From the NCBI GenBank assembly GCA_027485165.1, contig JAIXRN010000056.1:124001-188000 (forward strand): 64,000 nucleotides of DNA. The letters run 5' to 3'. This DNA is from Rubrivivax sp. (GTDB taxonomy: Bacteria > Pseudomonadota > Gammaproteobacteria > Burkholderiales > Burkholderiaceae_C). Position 1 is the stretch's first letter, and each line of letters opens with the position of its first letter. Under the pieces are notes generated by a model. That model was given only the letters and a program-made list of their open reading frames with translations. It was not told where the DNA came from and did no database searches. The position numbers and the translations under genes are program-made. Positions 8,691-18,453 of this stretch are shown here, piece after piece.

Positions 8691-8948
8691 TCAGTTCACT
8701 GGCGAAGGCACGGCGCTTTCGCTGGTGGGCGCTTCGGCATCGCCCAGCAGCAGCGGGGTGCTGGTCTCAGAGGCTGCCAGCGAGCCGGTGTACGAGAAGT
8801 ACGCCGCGATCGTGGCCCAGGCGCTGGGGGGCACCGTGTTGCTGGGCGTGACGGGCTCAGCGGGCGGGGAGTCGTTGCCGCCACCGCCACAGGCCGACAG
8901 CAGTCCAGCCGCCAGCACTGCCAGCAGATAAGCATTGCGCTTGTTCAT
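8691..8948 (-). CDS. Small lipoprotein following the DUF4331 gene
   Basis: An 85-residue protein with a lipoprotein signal: MNKRNAYLLAVLAAGLLSAC, with the lipobox LSAC and a glycine-rich start to the mature part. The mature region is short, proline- and serine-rich, with a possible amphipathic core (WATIAAYFSYTGSLAA). It starts 11 nt after the stop of the DUF4331 gene and is very likely in the same transcript. No family recognised. Too short to be an enzyme; probably an accessory or membrane-anchored partner of the DUF4331 protein. Confidence 0.65.
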   Translation of the reverse strand: MNKRNAYLLAVLAAGLLSACGGGGNDSPPAEPVTPSNTVPPSAWATIAAYFSYTGSLAASETSTPLLLGDAEAPTSESAVPSPVN

Positions 8949-8959
8949 CGATACCCCCT

Positions 8960-10501
8960 TCAACGGCTGCCCGGCAGCGGCGTGTTCAGGTACGGGAAGC
9001 CCGGCAGCAACGGCACCACAGCCTGGTCGACAGCGTCGTGCAGGTTGAAGCTGGTGGCACCCAGGGGCACCTTCGACGGGTTGCAGTCGGCGCCGAAACC
9101 CAGCGCGTTGCCGGTGCCGTTGGCCACACACAGGCCACCCATCACCGCCACCAGGCTGATGTCGACCACGTCGTCCTTCGGTCGCCGGCCGTTGGGGTAG
9201 CCGGCGTTGTCGTTGCCGCCGGCCAGGATGTTGCCGACGATGCCCAGGCGGTTCTGCTGCGCGAAGGGCACAGGCGCGATGGCCGTGTTCAGGCGCAGCA
9301 TTTCCGACCCCACCACGTTGGCCGGCTTGTTGACGCCGGTGATGCCCGTCAGGAAGGTCGTCACCAGGTCGTTGCGCGGGAAGTTGGTGGGTGCCGTGTT
9401 CGGCAGCGCCAGCGCAATTTCCAGCAGCGCAGGCAGGGTCGGGTTGGTCACGTAGTCGATGAACTGGCCGTCGCCGCTGGGGCTGGACGCGTTGAACTTG
9501 TCCTTGTCCTTCAGACCGATCACGACTTCGTTCACCAGCGGCATGCCCAGGCGCGACACCTGCACCCAGGCGCCACCGGGCTTTTCGCTGGCCTGATGGC
9601 CAGAGGGCGGGCTGGGGTTCAGCAGTCGGGCCTGGCGCAGGCTGGCTGAGGTCCAGCCGCCGATGACGGTTTCGCTGCCAGCCACCAGGCAGCTGCGATG
9701 CACTTCCAGCGCCAGCGTGGTGACGTTCTTGTCGCCAATGGTGTTGGGCAGGGCGCCGATGTTGGCCGGGTTGGTGATGACGGACACCGGCGCGTTCACC
9801 AGGTCGAAGATCGTGCCCAGGTTGACGGCGAAGGGGTCCTGCCGCTGGCCGACGAAGACCTTGGCCGGAATGCTGCAGCCCGGCACGTTGACGGTGTGGA
9901 TGTGCTTGGCGGCATAGGCCGGGTAGTCGGGGATGGTCTTGGTGCCGATGTTGTCGACCGGCTTGTCGAACACCGTGGCGCCCCCGCTGGCATTCGACAC
10001 GGCAGCAGCAGTGCCGGTGCGGCGGTCACCGCGCACGATGGTGATGCCATAGGTCTCGGCCAGGTTCAGGTTGGCGTCGCGCACATTGGCCACCTGGCCA
10101 GCCTGGATCAGCGGAATGGCCACGTTCTTGCCGCCCACGGGCAGCGTGATGCCCTGGTTGCGGCCAACGGCCAGCGTATTGGTGAAGCGGAACTGGAAGG
10201 TGATGTCTTCTTTCGCGTCGCCGTTGTTGTCGATGTGGACCTCGTACAGCGCGTTCGGGTCCATGGCGAAGTAGTTGGGGCCGCCGTACGCGTCCTGCAG
10301 CGGCTGGTAGTTCGCGATCACGGTGACGTAGTCGTTACGGCCGGCTTCGTAGCTGCGGAACATGTAGAAGTCGGTGGCGTCGACTTTCGGGCTGGTGGTG
10401 ATGAAGGGGGCTTCACGGTGGCTGGATGCCCCGGCGCCTGCGGCGCAGGCCAACAGGACGGCGGCAACCAGCGGGGTGCTGGCAAAACGGTGGATGGACA
10501 T
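8960..10501 (-). CDS. DUF4331 exported protein
   Basis: A 513-residue secreted protein of the DUF4331 family. The signal peptide (MSIHRFASTPLVAAVLLACAAGAGA) is followed by SSHREAPFITTSPKVDATDF, the highly conserved family opening. Other family landmarks are YVTVIANYQPLQDAYGGPNY, an FTNTL segment, and a C-terminal region rich in GGNDNAGYPNGRRPKDDVVD. The molecular function of the family is not established; the DxD- and asparagine-rich motifs suggest ion binding. The frame extends upstream to 10750 but only 10501 yields a signal peptide. A small lipoprotein gene follows. Divergent from a PEP-CTERM gene across 247 bp. Confidence 0.8.
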   Translation of the reverse strand: MSIHRFASTPLVAAVLLACAAGAGASSHREAPFITTSPKVDATDFYMFRSYEAGRNDYVTVIANYQPLQDAYGGPNYFAMDPNALYEVHIDNNGDAKEDITFQFRFTNTLAVGRNQGITLPVGGKNVAIPLIQAGQVANVRDANLNLAETYGITIVRGDRRTGTAAAVSNASGGATVFDKPVDNIGTKTIPDYPAYAAKHIHTVNVPGCSIPAKVFVGQRQDPFAVNLGTIFDLVNAPVSVITNPANIGALPNTIGDKNVTTLALEVHRSCLVAGSETVIGGWTSASLRQARLLNPSPPSGHQASEKPGGAWVQVSRLGMPLVNEVVIGLKDKDKFNASSPSGDGQFIDYVTNPTLPALLEIALALPNTAPTNFPRNDLVTTFLTGITGVNKPANVVGSEMLRLNTAIAPVPFAQQNRLGIVGNILAGGNDNAGYPNGRRPKDDVVDISLVAVMGGLCVANGTGNALGFGADCNPSKVPLGATSFNLHDAVDQAVVPLLPGFPYLNTPLPGSR

Positions 10502-10748
10502 GGCATCTCCTGGCGTTAGGGGGTAAGCACAGCGGGCTGGCTGAGCGATCAAGACGCAGCAGACCGCCGCGTCTGGCCGGCTCATACGCCGGCCTGTGCC
10601 GGCTGGATGCACGGCCCGGTCGCTTTGCGCCCGAAGCGTTGCGGTCGCCGGCGTCGCGCCTTGCGCATCCGCCCAGGCCACCAGCGCGTATGCGCCAGCA
10701 CGTCGGCTGACACCAGCCGCCCCGCTGTCAGAACCCAGGAGCCCGACC

Positions 10749-11423
10749 ATGTCTGTTTTCCGCCATGCCCTCTATCGCGCGCCAGCACCGCAGGCGCGGT
10801 ACCTTGCGGCACTGGCCCTGTTGGCCCATCTGGCCTGGGCCGCCCCGGTGCAGGCGCAGGCCGTACCCGAGCCGCTGTTCCTGCCCTATGCCGGCGCCGG
10901 CAACCTGGTGCTGTTCGACCCCGCCACCGGCAGTGGCGGTTGGGTGGGCAGCATCGATGCGGTGGACGGGGCACCCGGCGGGCCGGTGCTGCCCTTGGTC
11001 AGCGTGGTGCTGTTCAGCTATGACGCGATGACGCAATCGCTGAGCGGCAGCTTCGAATTCACCAGTGCCGCCAGCCTGGGGGCCAGCCTGTTCGGCACCC
11101 TGGTCGGCAGCACCGTGTCGGCCAACCCGTTCACCACGGGTGCGCAGTTCGAGATCGACTACACCATCACGGGCGGCACCGGGGCTTTTGCGGGCGCCAG
11201 CGGGTTTGCGCTGGCCTTCCTGCAGTACGACCCGCTGGCCGGCGCAGGTGGCGTGGGAAGCCTGAACAACTACGCAGAAGACGGCGCGCTGGTGCTGAGC
11301 GCGGTACCCGAGCCTGACAGCCTGGCTTTGGTCCTGCTGGGCGGGCTCAGTCTGGCGCTGGCGCTGCGCGCGCGCCCGCCAGCGGTGGCGCGTAGGGGTC
11401 GGCCAGGCCCAGGCCGGCCATGA
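10749..11423 (+). CDS. PEP-CTERM sorted exported protein
   Basis: A 224-residue secreted protein with a long signal peptide ([18 protein letters not shown]) and a C-terminal PEP-CTERM-like tail: [19 protein letters not shown] followed by arginines. The mature part contains repeated [13 protein letters not shown] and [14 protein letters not shown] motifs typical of extracellular beta-rich proteins. The arginine-rich end is longer than usual ([17 protein letters not shown]) because the frame reads through to 11423, overlapping the 3' end of ybeY on the other strand by 77 nt. No exosortase is nearby. The role of the mature domain is unknown. Confidence 0.75.
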   Translation: MSVFRHALYRAPAPQARYLAALALLAHLAWAAPVQAQAVPEPLFLPYAGAGNLVLFDPATGSGGWVGSIDAVDGAPGGPVLPLVSVVLFSYDAMTQSLSGSFEFTSAASLGASLFGTLVGSTVSANPFTTGAQFEIDYTITGGTGAFAGASGFALAFLQYDPLAGAGGVGSLNNYAEDGALVLSAVPEPDSLALVLLGGLSLALALRARPPAVARRGRPGPGRP

Positions 11424-11838
11424 TGCGGCTTTCCAGCGCTTCCATGGCCAGGGCCTCGGCTTCGTCAGCCTCGTGGTCGTAGCCCTGCGCGTGCAAGGTG
11501 CCGTGCACCAGCAGGTGGGCGTAATGCGCCGCGATGGCGATGCCCAGTTCAGCGGCTTCGCGTTCCACCACGGGCGCGCACAGCACCAAGTCGGCCTGTA
11601 CCACCGGGCTGTGGGCGTAATCGAAGGTCAGCACGTTGGTGGCGTAGTCGCGGCCGCGGTAGCTGGCATTCAAGGCCTGCGCTTCTTCGGCATCGACGAT
11701 GCGCACCGTGACCTCGCCCGGCGCCTGCAGCGCCGCACGCACCCAGCGCGCAACATGGTGGCGCGGCAGCAGGCTGCGGTGCCGCGGGTCTGCAAACTGC
11801 AGCGACAGCTGCAGGCCCGGCTTTGCGGACGCTGCCAT
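11347..11838 (-). CDS. ybeY: Endoribonuclease YbeY (16S rRNA maturation)
   Basis: A 163-residue metal-dependent RNase needed for 16S rRNA 3'-end maturation and ribosome quality control. The catalytic zinc-binding motif [11 protein letters not shown] is present with His112, His116 and His122. The preceding NVLTFDY segment is also conserved. The start codon overlaps the phoH stop (TGATG), matching the usual phoH-ybeY operon. The C-terminal tail ([13 protein letters not shown]) is an extra stretch overlapping the convergent PEP-CTERM gene. Confidence 0.93.
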   Translation of the reverse strand: MAASAKPGLQLSLQFADPRHRSLLPRHHVARWVRAALQAPGEVTVRIVDAEEAQALNASYRGRDYATNVLTFDYAHSPVVQADLVLCAPVVEREAAELGIAIAAHYAHLLVHGTLHAQGYDHEADEAEALAMEALESRIMAGLGLADPYAPPLAGARAAPAPD

Positions 11839-12890
11839 CAGCGGCGCGCGGCCCGTTCAGGATCCGGCTGTGCCGGTCCGGAACGACCCCCCGCGGGGGG
11901 CGGCGACCGCAGGGAGCCTGGGGGCCTGCGTTCATAGGCATCGACGATGCGCGCCACCAGCGGGTGGCGCACCACGTCCTGCGTGCCGAAGTGCGTGAAG
12001 GCGATGCCTTCCACGCGCCGCAGGATGTCCTGCGCGTCCACCAGCCCGCTGGGGTGGCCGGCCGGCAGGTCGACCTGGCTGGTGTCGCCTGTCACCACGC
12101 ACTTGCTGCCGAAGCCGATGCGCGTCAGGAACATCTTCATCTGTTCGCGCGTGGTGTTCTGTGCCTCGTCCAGGATGACGAAGGCATGGTTCAGCGTGCG
12201 CCCGCGCATGAAGGCCAGCGGCGCGATCTCGATCAGCTGCTTTTCGAACGCCTTCGTCACGCGGTCGAAGCCCATCAGGTCGTACAGCGCGTCGTACAGC
12301 GGTCGCAGGTAGGGGTCGACCTTCTGCGCCAGGTCGCCGGGCAAAAAGCCCAGGCGTTCGCCAGCTTCCACCGCCGGCCGCGTGAGCACGATGCGCTGCA
12401 CGCCCTGGCGTTCCAGCGCGTCGACCGCGCAGGCCACGGCCAGGAAGGTCTTGCCAGTGCCGGCAGGGCCGATGCCGAAGGTGATGTCGTGGCTCAGGAT
12501 CTGCTGCAGGTACTGCGTCTGGTTGGCGGTGCGCCCGCTCAGGTCGGCATGGCGGGTGTGCAGCACCACCGGGGCGTCGTCTTCGGCCGGACCGCGGCGA
12601 TGCAGGGCCGCCATCGTCACGGCTGGCCCTGGCCCCAGGGCGGCCTGCTTCAGTGCCAGCTGCAAGGTCTGTTCGCCGATCGGGGCGCGGGCGCGTTCAT
12701 ACAGGCCGTCCAGCAGTCGCGCGGTGCGTTCGACGGCATCGCGCCCGCCTTCGATGCGGAAACTGGCCTCGCGCCGCGCCAGCGTCACCTGCAACGCGGC
12801 TTCGATGCTGCGCAGATGCGCGTCCAGCGGCCCGCACAGGTGGGCCAGACGGCGGTTGTCATCGGCGGGCAGTTCGTGGCGTCGGATCAC
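11838..12890 (-). CDS. PhoH-like ATPase (YbeZ)
   Basis: A 350-residue PhoH/YbeZ P-loop ATPase, a cytoplasmic protein linked to RNA metabolism and functionally coupled to YbeY. Walker A is [13 protein letters not shown] and Walker [21 protein letters not shown] is a conserved family motif. A GTG start at 12890 is chosen because the protein then reads (V/M)[20 protein letters not shown], the usual N-terminus of this family; the frame stays open to 13013 with no fitting ATG. The last 25 residues are a Pro/Arg-rich tail. First gene of the phoH-ybeY pair, divergent from the histidine kinase gene. Confidence 0.9.
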   Translation of the reverse strand: MIRRHELPADDNRRLAHLCGPLDAHLRSIEAALQVTLARREASFRIEGGRDAVERTARLLDGLYERARAPIGEQTLQLALKQAALGPGPAVTMAALHRRGPAEDDAPVVLHTRHADLSGRTANQTQYLQQILSHDITFGIGPAGTGKTFLAVACAVDALERQGVQRIVLTRPAVEAGERLGFLPGDLAQKVDPYLRPLYDALYDLMGFDRVTKAFEKQLIEIAPLAFMRGRTLNHAFVILDEAQNTTREQMKMFLTRIGFGSKCVVTGDTSQVDLPAGHPSGLVDAQDILRRVEGIAFTHFGTQDVVRHPLVARIVDAYERRPPGSLRSPPPAGGRSGPAQPDPERAARR

Positions 12891-12992
12891 GGGGGCTTGG
12901 GCATTTGCGCACAGGGGCACCGATTCTGGCAGCGCGCACCAACCCGCGCGCGCGGGCCACGGCTGGCGGTGGCGGGCAGAATCAAGCTGGAC

Positions 12993-14927
12993 ATGGACCC
13001 GAACCCCCCGCACACGAACCGCACGCCCACCCCGTCATCGGCCAGCCCGTCTTTCGTGGGCACCCTGCCGGGCCTGTACGGCCTGCGCTGGCTGGCGGCC
13101 TTGTGGCTGTGCCTGGCACTGTTCGCCCCCGCCCCCGCGCAGGCGCAGACCCTGACCATCACCGCCGCACTGGCGGCACCCGGGCCGGATGCCGGGTTTC
13201 CGGCCGACAGCGCTGCACGCGCCGTGGCCCTGCCTGACGAATGGGCCGTGTCGCGCCCGGGCTTCGGCGGGTCGCTGTGGTACCGGGTGACGTTCACCCC
13301 GCCGGGCAACCTGGCCGGCGGCGAGCTGCTGGCGCTGTACATCGACCATGTCTGCAGCAACTACCGCGTGCTGCTGAACGGCCAGGAAATCGCCAGCGGC
13401 GGCCGCATGACGGCCCCGCTGACGCACAACTGCAACCACCCACAGGTCATCACCCTGCCCGGGGCCCTCTTGCGCGCCGACGCCAGCACGCTGGACATCC
13501 AGGTGGCGGGCCACCCGCTGGCCCAGGTGGGTTCGCGCCAGCGTGCCGGCGCCTTGTCGGACATCGTCATCGGCCCGCAGTCCGAGCTGGCCGCGCGCCA
13601 TGCCCAGCGCACCGCGCTGCAGGTCACGGCGCCGCAGGCCGTGGGCGCCACGCTGCTGCTGATGGGCGGCTTCATGTTCGTGCTGGGCTTCATCAACCGG
13701 CAGGAAAGCCACCTGGCCTATTTCGGCGCGCTCTCAGTGGGCTGGGCCCTGCTGGATTTGCGGCTGTGGCTGCGCACCCTGCCGCTGTCGCACACCACGG
13801 CCGAATTCCTGCTGGTCACCCTGCTGGGCTTCATCACCTGGGTGGCGGTGCAGTTCCTGCTGCGCTATGGCGGCGCCAGGCTGCAGACCATCGACCGCGC
13901 TTTGCCGGTGCAGGCCGGGCTGCTGCCTTTGTCATTGATCGTGGCCGGGCCTGAAAACCTGCGCCAGGTGGCCACCGTCTGGTATGCCCTGCTGCTGGCT
14001 GAAGTGGTGCTGGCCTCGGGCTGGTACCTGTGGCGCGAAAGGCCGCGCCGGTCGTTCTGGCTGATGGGCCCGCTGCTGCTGGCCATGGCGGTGGCCGGGG
14101 TGATCGAACTGCTGGCGCAGCGCACCGGCCAGCGCCCGCTGGCAGCGCACATCGCGGCCCTGGTGGCGCCGGTGCTGTTCGTCATCGTCGGCCTGCGCCT
14201 GGTGCAGCAGCAGGGCCGCGCACGGCAGACGGTGGAACAGGACAAGGCCGTCCTGGAACAGCGCGTGGCCGAAGCCGCGGCCGAGATCGAAAACAACTAC
14301 CGCCAGCTGAGCGAACTGAAGGTGGAACAGGTGACCGAGCGCGAGCGCAAGCGCATCGCCGCCGACCTGCACGACGACCTGGGCGCCAAGCTGCTGACCA
14401 TCGTGCACACCAGCGACAACGAACGCATCAGCACGCTGGCGCGCGAAGCGCTGGAAGAGATGCGGCTGTCGGTGCGCGGCCTGACGGGCAAGGCCGTGCG
14501 CCTGGGCGACGCCCTGGGCGACTGGCGCGCCGAAGTGGTGTCGCGCCTGAACCAGGCCGGTATCGAAGGCGAATGGGAAGCGCCCGAAGACCTGCCGCAG
14601 CGCCTGTCCGCGCGCGCCTATGTGCAGACCACGCGCATCCTGCGCGAAGCCACCAGCAACATCATCAAGCACAGCAACGCCACGCTGTGCACGATGAAGT
14701 GCACCATCACCGACGGCGACCTGCTGTTCGTGGTGCAGGACAACGGCGACGGCATCGCCCCCGAAACCGAAGGCCGGCTGGACCGCGGCCATGGCCTGGC
14801 CAGCATGAAGAACCGTGCCAAACAACTGCAGGGGCAGTGCCTGGTGGAATCCGGGCCTGGCTATGGAACCGTGATACGTCTCACGGTTCCACTGGATCGC
14901 GCCACCGAATCGACCCCGGGGGCCTAA
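12993..14927 (+). CDS. 7TM-type membrane histidine kinase (HisKA_3/NarL class)
   Basis: A 644-residue sensor kinase. The N-terminus has a signal/TM segment ([20 protein letters not shown]). A periplasmic ligand-binding domain follows at about residues 50-195, of the DISM beta-sandwich type (SLWYRVTF...[16 protein letters not shown]). Seven hydrophobic segments then span about residues 205-420, a short coiled coil comes next, and the HisKA_3 dimerisation box [15 protein letters not shown] carries the phospho-acceptor His460. The HATPase domain has an N-box ([12 protein letters not shown]) and a G-box (DNGDGIAP). The ATG at 12993 is used although the frame is open far upstream. The periplasmic DISM module often binds carbohydrates in other families. 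The LuxR-type response regulator 53 nt downstream is its clear partner. Confidence 0.85.
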   Translation: MDPNPPHTNRTPTPSSASPSFVGTLPGLYGLRWLAALWLCLALFAPAPAQAQTLTITAALAAPGPDAGFPADSAARAVALPDEWAVSRPGFGGSLWYRVTFTPPGNLAGGELLALYIDHVCSNYRVLLNGQEIASGGRMTAPLTHNCNHPQVITLPGALLRADASTLDIQVAGHPLAQVGSRQRAGALSDIVIGPQSELAARHAQRTALQVTAPQAVGATLLLMGGFMFVLGFINRQESHLAYFGALSVGWALLDLRLWLRTLPLSHTTAEFLLVTLLGFITWVAVQFLLRYGGARLQTIDRALPVQAGLLPLSLIVAGPENLRQVATVWYALLLAEVVLASGWYLWRERPRRSFWLMGPLLLAMAVAGVIELLAQRTGQRPLAAHIAALVAPVLFVIVGLRLVQQQGRARQTVEQDKAVLEQRVAEAAAEIENNYRQLSELKVEQVTERERKRIAADLHDDLGAKLLTIVHTSDNERISTLAREALEEMRLSVRGLTGKAVRLGDALGDWRAEVVSRLNQAGIEGEWEAPEDLPQRLSARAYVQTTRILREATSNIIKHSNATLCTMKCTITDGDLLFVVQDNGDGIAPETEGRLDRGHGLASMKNRAKQLQGQCLVESGPGYGTVIRLTVPLDRATESTPGA

Positions 14928-14980
14928 GGGATGGCAGCCCCGGCCGATAACATGCCATGCTGACGAATGGGAATTCCCGC

Positions 14981-15634
14981 ATGAAGACGATCCTGCTGCT
15001 TGAAGATCTGCCCGAGATTCGCGTCTGGATGCGCAAGCTCGTGTTGCAGGTGTTCCCGGGCGCCCACCTGTCGGAGAGCGCACGTGTGAGCGACGCGATC
15101 GAACTGGTCTCGGCCGTCAAGTTCGACCTGGCCCTGATCGACCTGGGCCTGCCCGACGGCAGCGGCGTGGACGTGGTGGCCAAGCTGCGCGAAGTGCAGC
15201 CCGACGCGCAGAGCGTGGTGGTGAGCATCCACGACGACGACGAACACCTGTTCCCGGCCCTGCAGGCCGGCGCCTTCGGCTACATCCTGAAGGAACAGGC
15301 GCGTGAACTCATCACCGAACAGCTGCAGCGCATCAGCCAGGGCGAACCGCCGCTGAGCCCCAGCATCGCGCGCCGCGTGATGGCCTACTTCAGCGCCAAG
15401 GCCAAGCCGCAACCGAACAACGGGCATGCCATGCCCAACGTCAACCTCACCGACCGCGAAAGCGAAGTGCTGCTGCGCGTGGCCAAGGGCTACACCCTGC
15501 CCGAGATCGGCGTGCAGCTGGGCCTGAGCCGCCACACGATTGCCGACTACGTGAAGCAGATCTACCGCAAGCTGAACGTGAGCTCGCGCGCCGAAGCGGC
15601 GCTGGAAGCCCAGCGGCTGGGCCTGTTCCGCTAA
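14981..15634 (+). CDS. LuxR/NarL-family response regulator
   Basis: A 217-residue two-component regulator. The receiver domain occupies residues 1-120, with acidic pocket residues in LLLEDLPE, phospho-acceptor Asp54 (LIDLGLPDGSG) and the conserved lysine in YILKEQA. A LuxR-type helix-turn-helix follows (LTDRESEVLLRVAKGYTLPE to IYRKLNVSSRAEA). The start at 14981 begins the receiver with MKTILLLED; an in-frame ATG at 14957 would add eight residues. It acts with the kinase encoded just upstream. Target genes are unknown; the beta-glucan locus begins immediately beyond but on the other strand. Confidence 0.92.
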   Translation: MKTILLLEDLPEIRVWMRKLVLQVFPGAHLSESARVSDAIELVSAVKFDLALIDLGLPDGSGVDVVAKLREVQPDAQSVVVSIHDDDEHLFPALQAGAFGYILKEQARELITEQLQRISQGEPPLSPSIARRVMAYFSAKAKPQPNNGHAMPNVNLTDRESEVLLRVAKGYTLPEIGVQLGLSRHTIADYVKQIYRKLNVSSRAEAALEAQRLGLFR

Positions 15635-15641
15635 CGGAACC

Positions 15642-15674
15642 GGCCATGCCGGGCGCCAAGCGCCCGGCATGGCC
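15642..15674. terminator. Perfect 14-bp hairpin between convergent genes
   Basis: The arms ggccatgccgggcg (15642-15655) and cgcccggcatggcc (15661-15674) pair perfectly around a 5-nt loop, 8 nt after the response-regulator stop and 7 nt before the end of the convergent lipoprotein gene. No T-tract follows. Position and strength make a bidirectional terminator plausible. Confidence 0.6.
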
Positions 15675-15680
15675 CATCGG

Positions 15681-18377
15681 TCAGCGGAATTCGGTCTTGC
15701 CGCGGGTCAGCCCGGTGGCGTAGACCGGGTTGCTGGCCGTACCCGAATTGATCGTCGTGTTGACGTTCGGGAAGGTGAACTGCGTGTTCACCGCGCCAAT
15801 CGGGCGCGCCAGCGCCTGGGCCACGGTGCTGATGCCCGAACTGAAGCCGCCCGCATTGCAGGCCTGAACCAGCGTCATGCTGGCCAGCGGCAGGGTGTAG
15901 GTGATCATGTCGGCGGTGGTGGGCGTGATGCTGCCCTTCAGCGTGACGTTGCAGTTGCCCCCGCTGCCATTGCTGAAGGTCTGCTGGCCGACCACGAACA
16001 CGTCGATGTTCTTGTTGCCCGTCTGGCGCATGAAGTTCGCGTCCACGCCCAGGTTCACGGCCAGGTTGGTCTGGCCCGTCAGCGCCAGCCCCGGATGGGT
16101 GACGTACATGCCCAGGAAGCCGCCGCTGGTGGGCGGGGTACCGGTCTGCGACGTGGGCGCGCGGGTGGTGACGGCAATGAAGAAGAACTGCGCGTCGTCG
16201 GCCACCGGCGGGGTGGAATTGGCGAAGCCACCGCCCGTGAAGGTGTCAGCGTAGTTGGCGAAGTCGCCGCTGAAGTAGCCCCATTCACCGCCCTGCGCCG
16301 TGCGCTGCGCGCTGGTGTAGCCGCTGGCAAACACCACCGGGGTGGCGGTGCCACCGGTGCTGGCCGCGGCGGGGTAGACGATGTCGTCGATGAAGTAGGT
16401 GCGGGCGCCGCCGGCTGCCGCCCCGGTGGTGCCGAAGTCGAAGAACACCGACAGACGGGTGTAGGTGCTGGCCAGGTTCAACGCCGCAGTGCCGGAAACC
16501 GGGTTCGCGAAGTTGAAGCTCAGCGTCTGCCAGCCGGCAGCGGTGGTGACGCGGGCTTCGGTTTCCACCGACACCGTCGGGTCGGCGGCATTTTCCACCT
16601 TCATGCGCACCGGGATGTTGGCCACCGGCGACCACACGCGCGCCGTGATGGTGGTGTTGCCGCTGGCAAAGCCGATGCGCGGAATGGCGTTGCCGCTGAG
16701 CGTGGACACGGTGGTGCCGCCCCAGAGTTCAGCCGCAGCGCTCTTCACGATGCGCGCCACTTTGTTGGCGGCGTTCGTCGGGTCGGCCACCACGCTGGCG
16801 TCTTCGGCGCCACCGAAGCCAGCAAAGCTGGGGGCGGGCGTGGCTTCGAAGTCGATGCGCGACGTCGTGGCCGTGCCGCCACCGCCCGTGGCCACGGCGG
16901 GGTAGCTCAGGTCTTCAAAGAAGTAGGTGCGGGCGCCAGTGGCTGAACCGGGTGTACCGAAGTTGAAGAAGATCGAGACCTTGTCGTAGGTGGCGTTCAG
17001 GTCCAGCGCCGCCGTGCCGCTGACAGGGTTGGCGAAGTTGAAGCTCAGCGTCTGCCAGGTGTTGGCGGCGGTGACGGTGGCTTCTGTTTCCACCGACTTG
17101 GTCGGGTCGGCCGCGTTTTCCACCTTCAGCCGAACCGGAACGTTGGCCGCAGGCGACCAGACGCGAACCGTGATGGTGCGGTTGGTGGCCGAGAAGCCGA
17201 TGCGCGCCACCTTCAGGTCGGGCAGGTTGGACACCGTGGTGCCGGCCCAGAGCTCGGCTGCGGCGCTCTTCAGCACGCGCGCCACGCGGTTGCCACCACC
17301 GGCGGGGTCGGCCACGATACCGGCGTCTTCCGCACCGCCGAAGCCAGTGAACACCGGCGCCGGGCTTTCGTCCATGGTGATGGTGTTGGTGGTGGCCGTG
17401 CCGCCGCCCGTGCTGCGACAGGCGGGTGTGAAGCTGCTGCCGACGAACGAGACGTCGTCGAAGTAGTAGGTGCGCGCGCCCGTCGCGGCGCCTGGCGTGC
17501 CGAAGTTGAAGAAGATCGACGCCTTGTCGTAGGTGGTGGCTGGGTTCAGTGCCGCCGTGCCGGCGGCCGGGTTCGCGAAGTTGAAGTTCAGCGTCTGCCA
17601 GCCGCTGGCCACGGTGACGGTGGCTTCGGTTTCTACCGACTTGGTGCCGTCGGTCGAATCCTCGACCTTCAGCCGCACCGGCACCCCGGCCACGGGCGAC
17701 CAGACGCGCACCGACATCGTGGTGAGCGTGCTGCTGAAGGGCAGCGTGGCAATGCCGGCGCTCGGGCACACCGACACCGTGGTACCGGCCCAGAGCTCGG
17801 CCGCTGCGGTCTTCAACACGCGGCCGACCTTGTTGGCGCCGTCGGTGGGGTCGGTCACGACGGTGGCGTCTTCGGCTCCGCCGAAGCCGGTCAACACCGG
17901 GGCGGGCGCTTCCTGGAAGCTCACCAGCGCCGTGCGGATGACCGGGATCACCGTGTTGTAGGCCTTCTGCGCGCTGGTGGCGGCATTGGGCGTGCCCAGC
18001 GCGTCGGTCACCGCACCGGCGGCCATGCTCAGCTGCACCATGCCCGTGGTGTTGGGCGTGGGCACCACCACCATGGTGGCTTGGGTCCCGGAAACACGCG
18101 TGAAGGCGCCCTTCGTACCCCCCGTGACGGTGACATCGTCGGCCGTGAAGCTGGTGCCGACGTCGCGGTTGAACGAGAAGGTGAAGCGGATCTCGCCCGT
18201 GGCGGTTTCACCGCTGACGTTGTTCGTGATCGTCACCACCGGCGCCGCGGTAGTCTGTGGTGTAGCGCTGGAAACCGGGGGCGCTTCGCCGTTGCCGCCG
18301 CCGCAGGCGGCCAGGGTCAGGCTGAAGGCGGCGGCGATGGCGGCCAGCAGCGGCGTGGGGGTGTGACGTGGGTTCAT
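15681..18377 (-). CDS. Large surface lipoprotein with three tandem carbohydrate-binding-like repeats
   Basis: An 898-residue lipoprotein; signal with lipobox LAAC and acylated Cys25, followed by GGGNGEAPP. Residues about 45-150 form an Ig-like domain (VVTITNNVSGETATGEI...). Three tandem repeats of about 170 residues follow at about 152-330, 334-505 and 509-670. Each begins with PAPxxxGFGGAEDA and contains AAELWxGTTVS, VRxKVExxxD and WQTLxFNFANP. These look like beta-jelly-roll carbohydrate-binding modules. The C-terminal 220 residues are a separate domain (GEWGYFSGDFANYADTF...). No catalytic motif was seen. It lies 76 nt downstream of the GH81 gene on the same strand. The inferred role is capturing beta-glucan at the cell surface, like a SusE/F-type binding protein. 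The ATG at 18377 gives the lipoprotein signal. Confidence 0.75.
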   Translation of the reverse strand: MNPRHTPTPLLAAIAAAFSLTLAACGGGNGEAPPVSSATPQTTAAPVVTITNNVSGETATGEIRFTFSFNRDVGTSFTADDVTVTGGTKGAFTRVSGTQATMVVVPTPNTTGMVQLSMAAGAVTDALGTPNAATSAQKAYNTVIPVIRTALVSFQEAPAPVLTGFGGAEDATVVTDPTDGANKVGRVLKTAAAELWAGTTVSVCPSAGIATLPFSSTLTTMSVRVWSPVAGVPVRLKVEDSTDGTKSVETEATVTVASGWQTLNFNFANPAAGTAALNPATTYDKASIFFNFGTPGAATGARTYYFDDVSFVGSSFTPACRSTGGGTATTNTITMDESPAPVFTGFGGAEDAGIVADPAGGGNRVARVLKSAAAELWAGTTVSNLPDLKVARIGFSATNRTITVRVWSPAANVPVRLKVENAADPTKSVETEATVTAANTWQTLSFNFANPVSGTAALDLNATYDKVSIFFNFGTPGSATGARTYFFEDLSYPAVATGGGGTATTSRIDFEATPAPSFAGFGGAEDASVVADPTNAANKVARIVKSAAAELWGGTTVSTLSGNAIPRIGFASGNTTITARVWSPVANIPVRMKVENAADPTVSVETEARVTTAAGWQTLSFNFANPVSGTAALNLASTYTRLSVFFDFGTTGAAAGGARTYFIDDIVYPAAASTGGTATPVVFASGYTSAQRTAQGGEWGYFSGDFANYADTFTGGGFANSTPPVADDAQFFFIAVTTRAPTSQTGTPPTSGGFLGMYVTHPGLALTGQTNLAVNLGVDANFMRQTGNKNIDVFVVGQQTFSNGSGGNCNVTLKGSITPTTADMITYTLPLASMTLVQACNAGGFSSGISTVAQALARPIGAVNTQFTFPNVNTTINSGTASNPVYATGLTRGKTEFR

Positions 18378-18453
18378 GGTGGTGCGGTCCTCGCGGGCGG
18401 CGGTGGGCAGTGTGTGGGCGGCATGTGGGGCCGGGTCGGTGTGGCGGGGCGCT

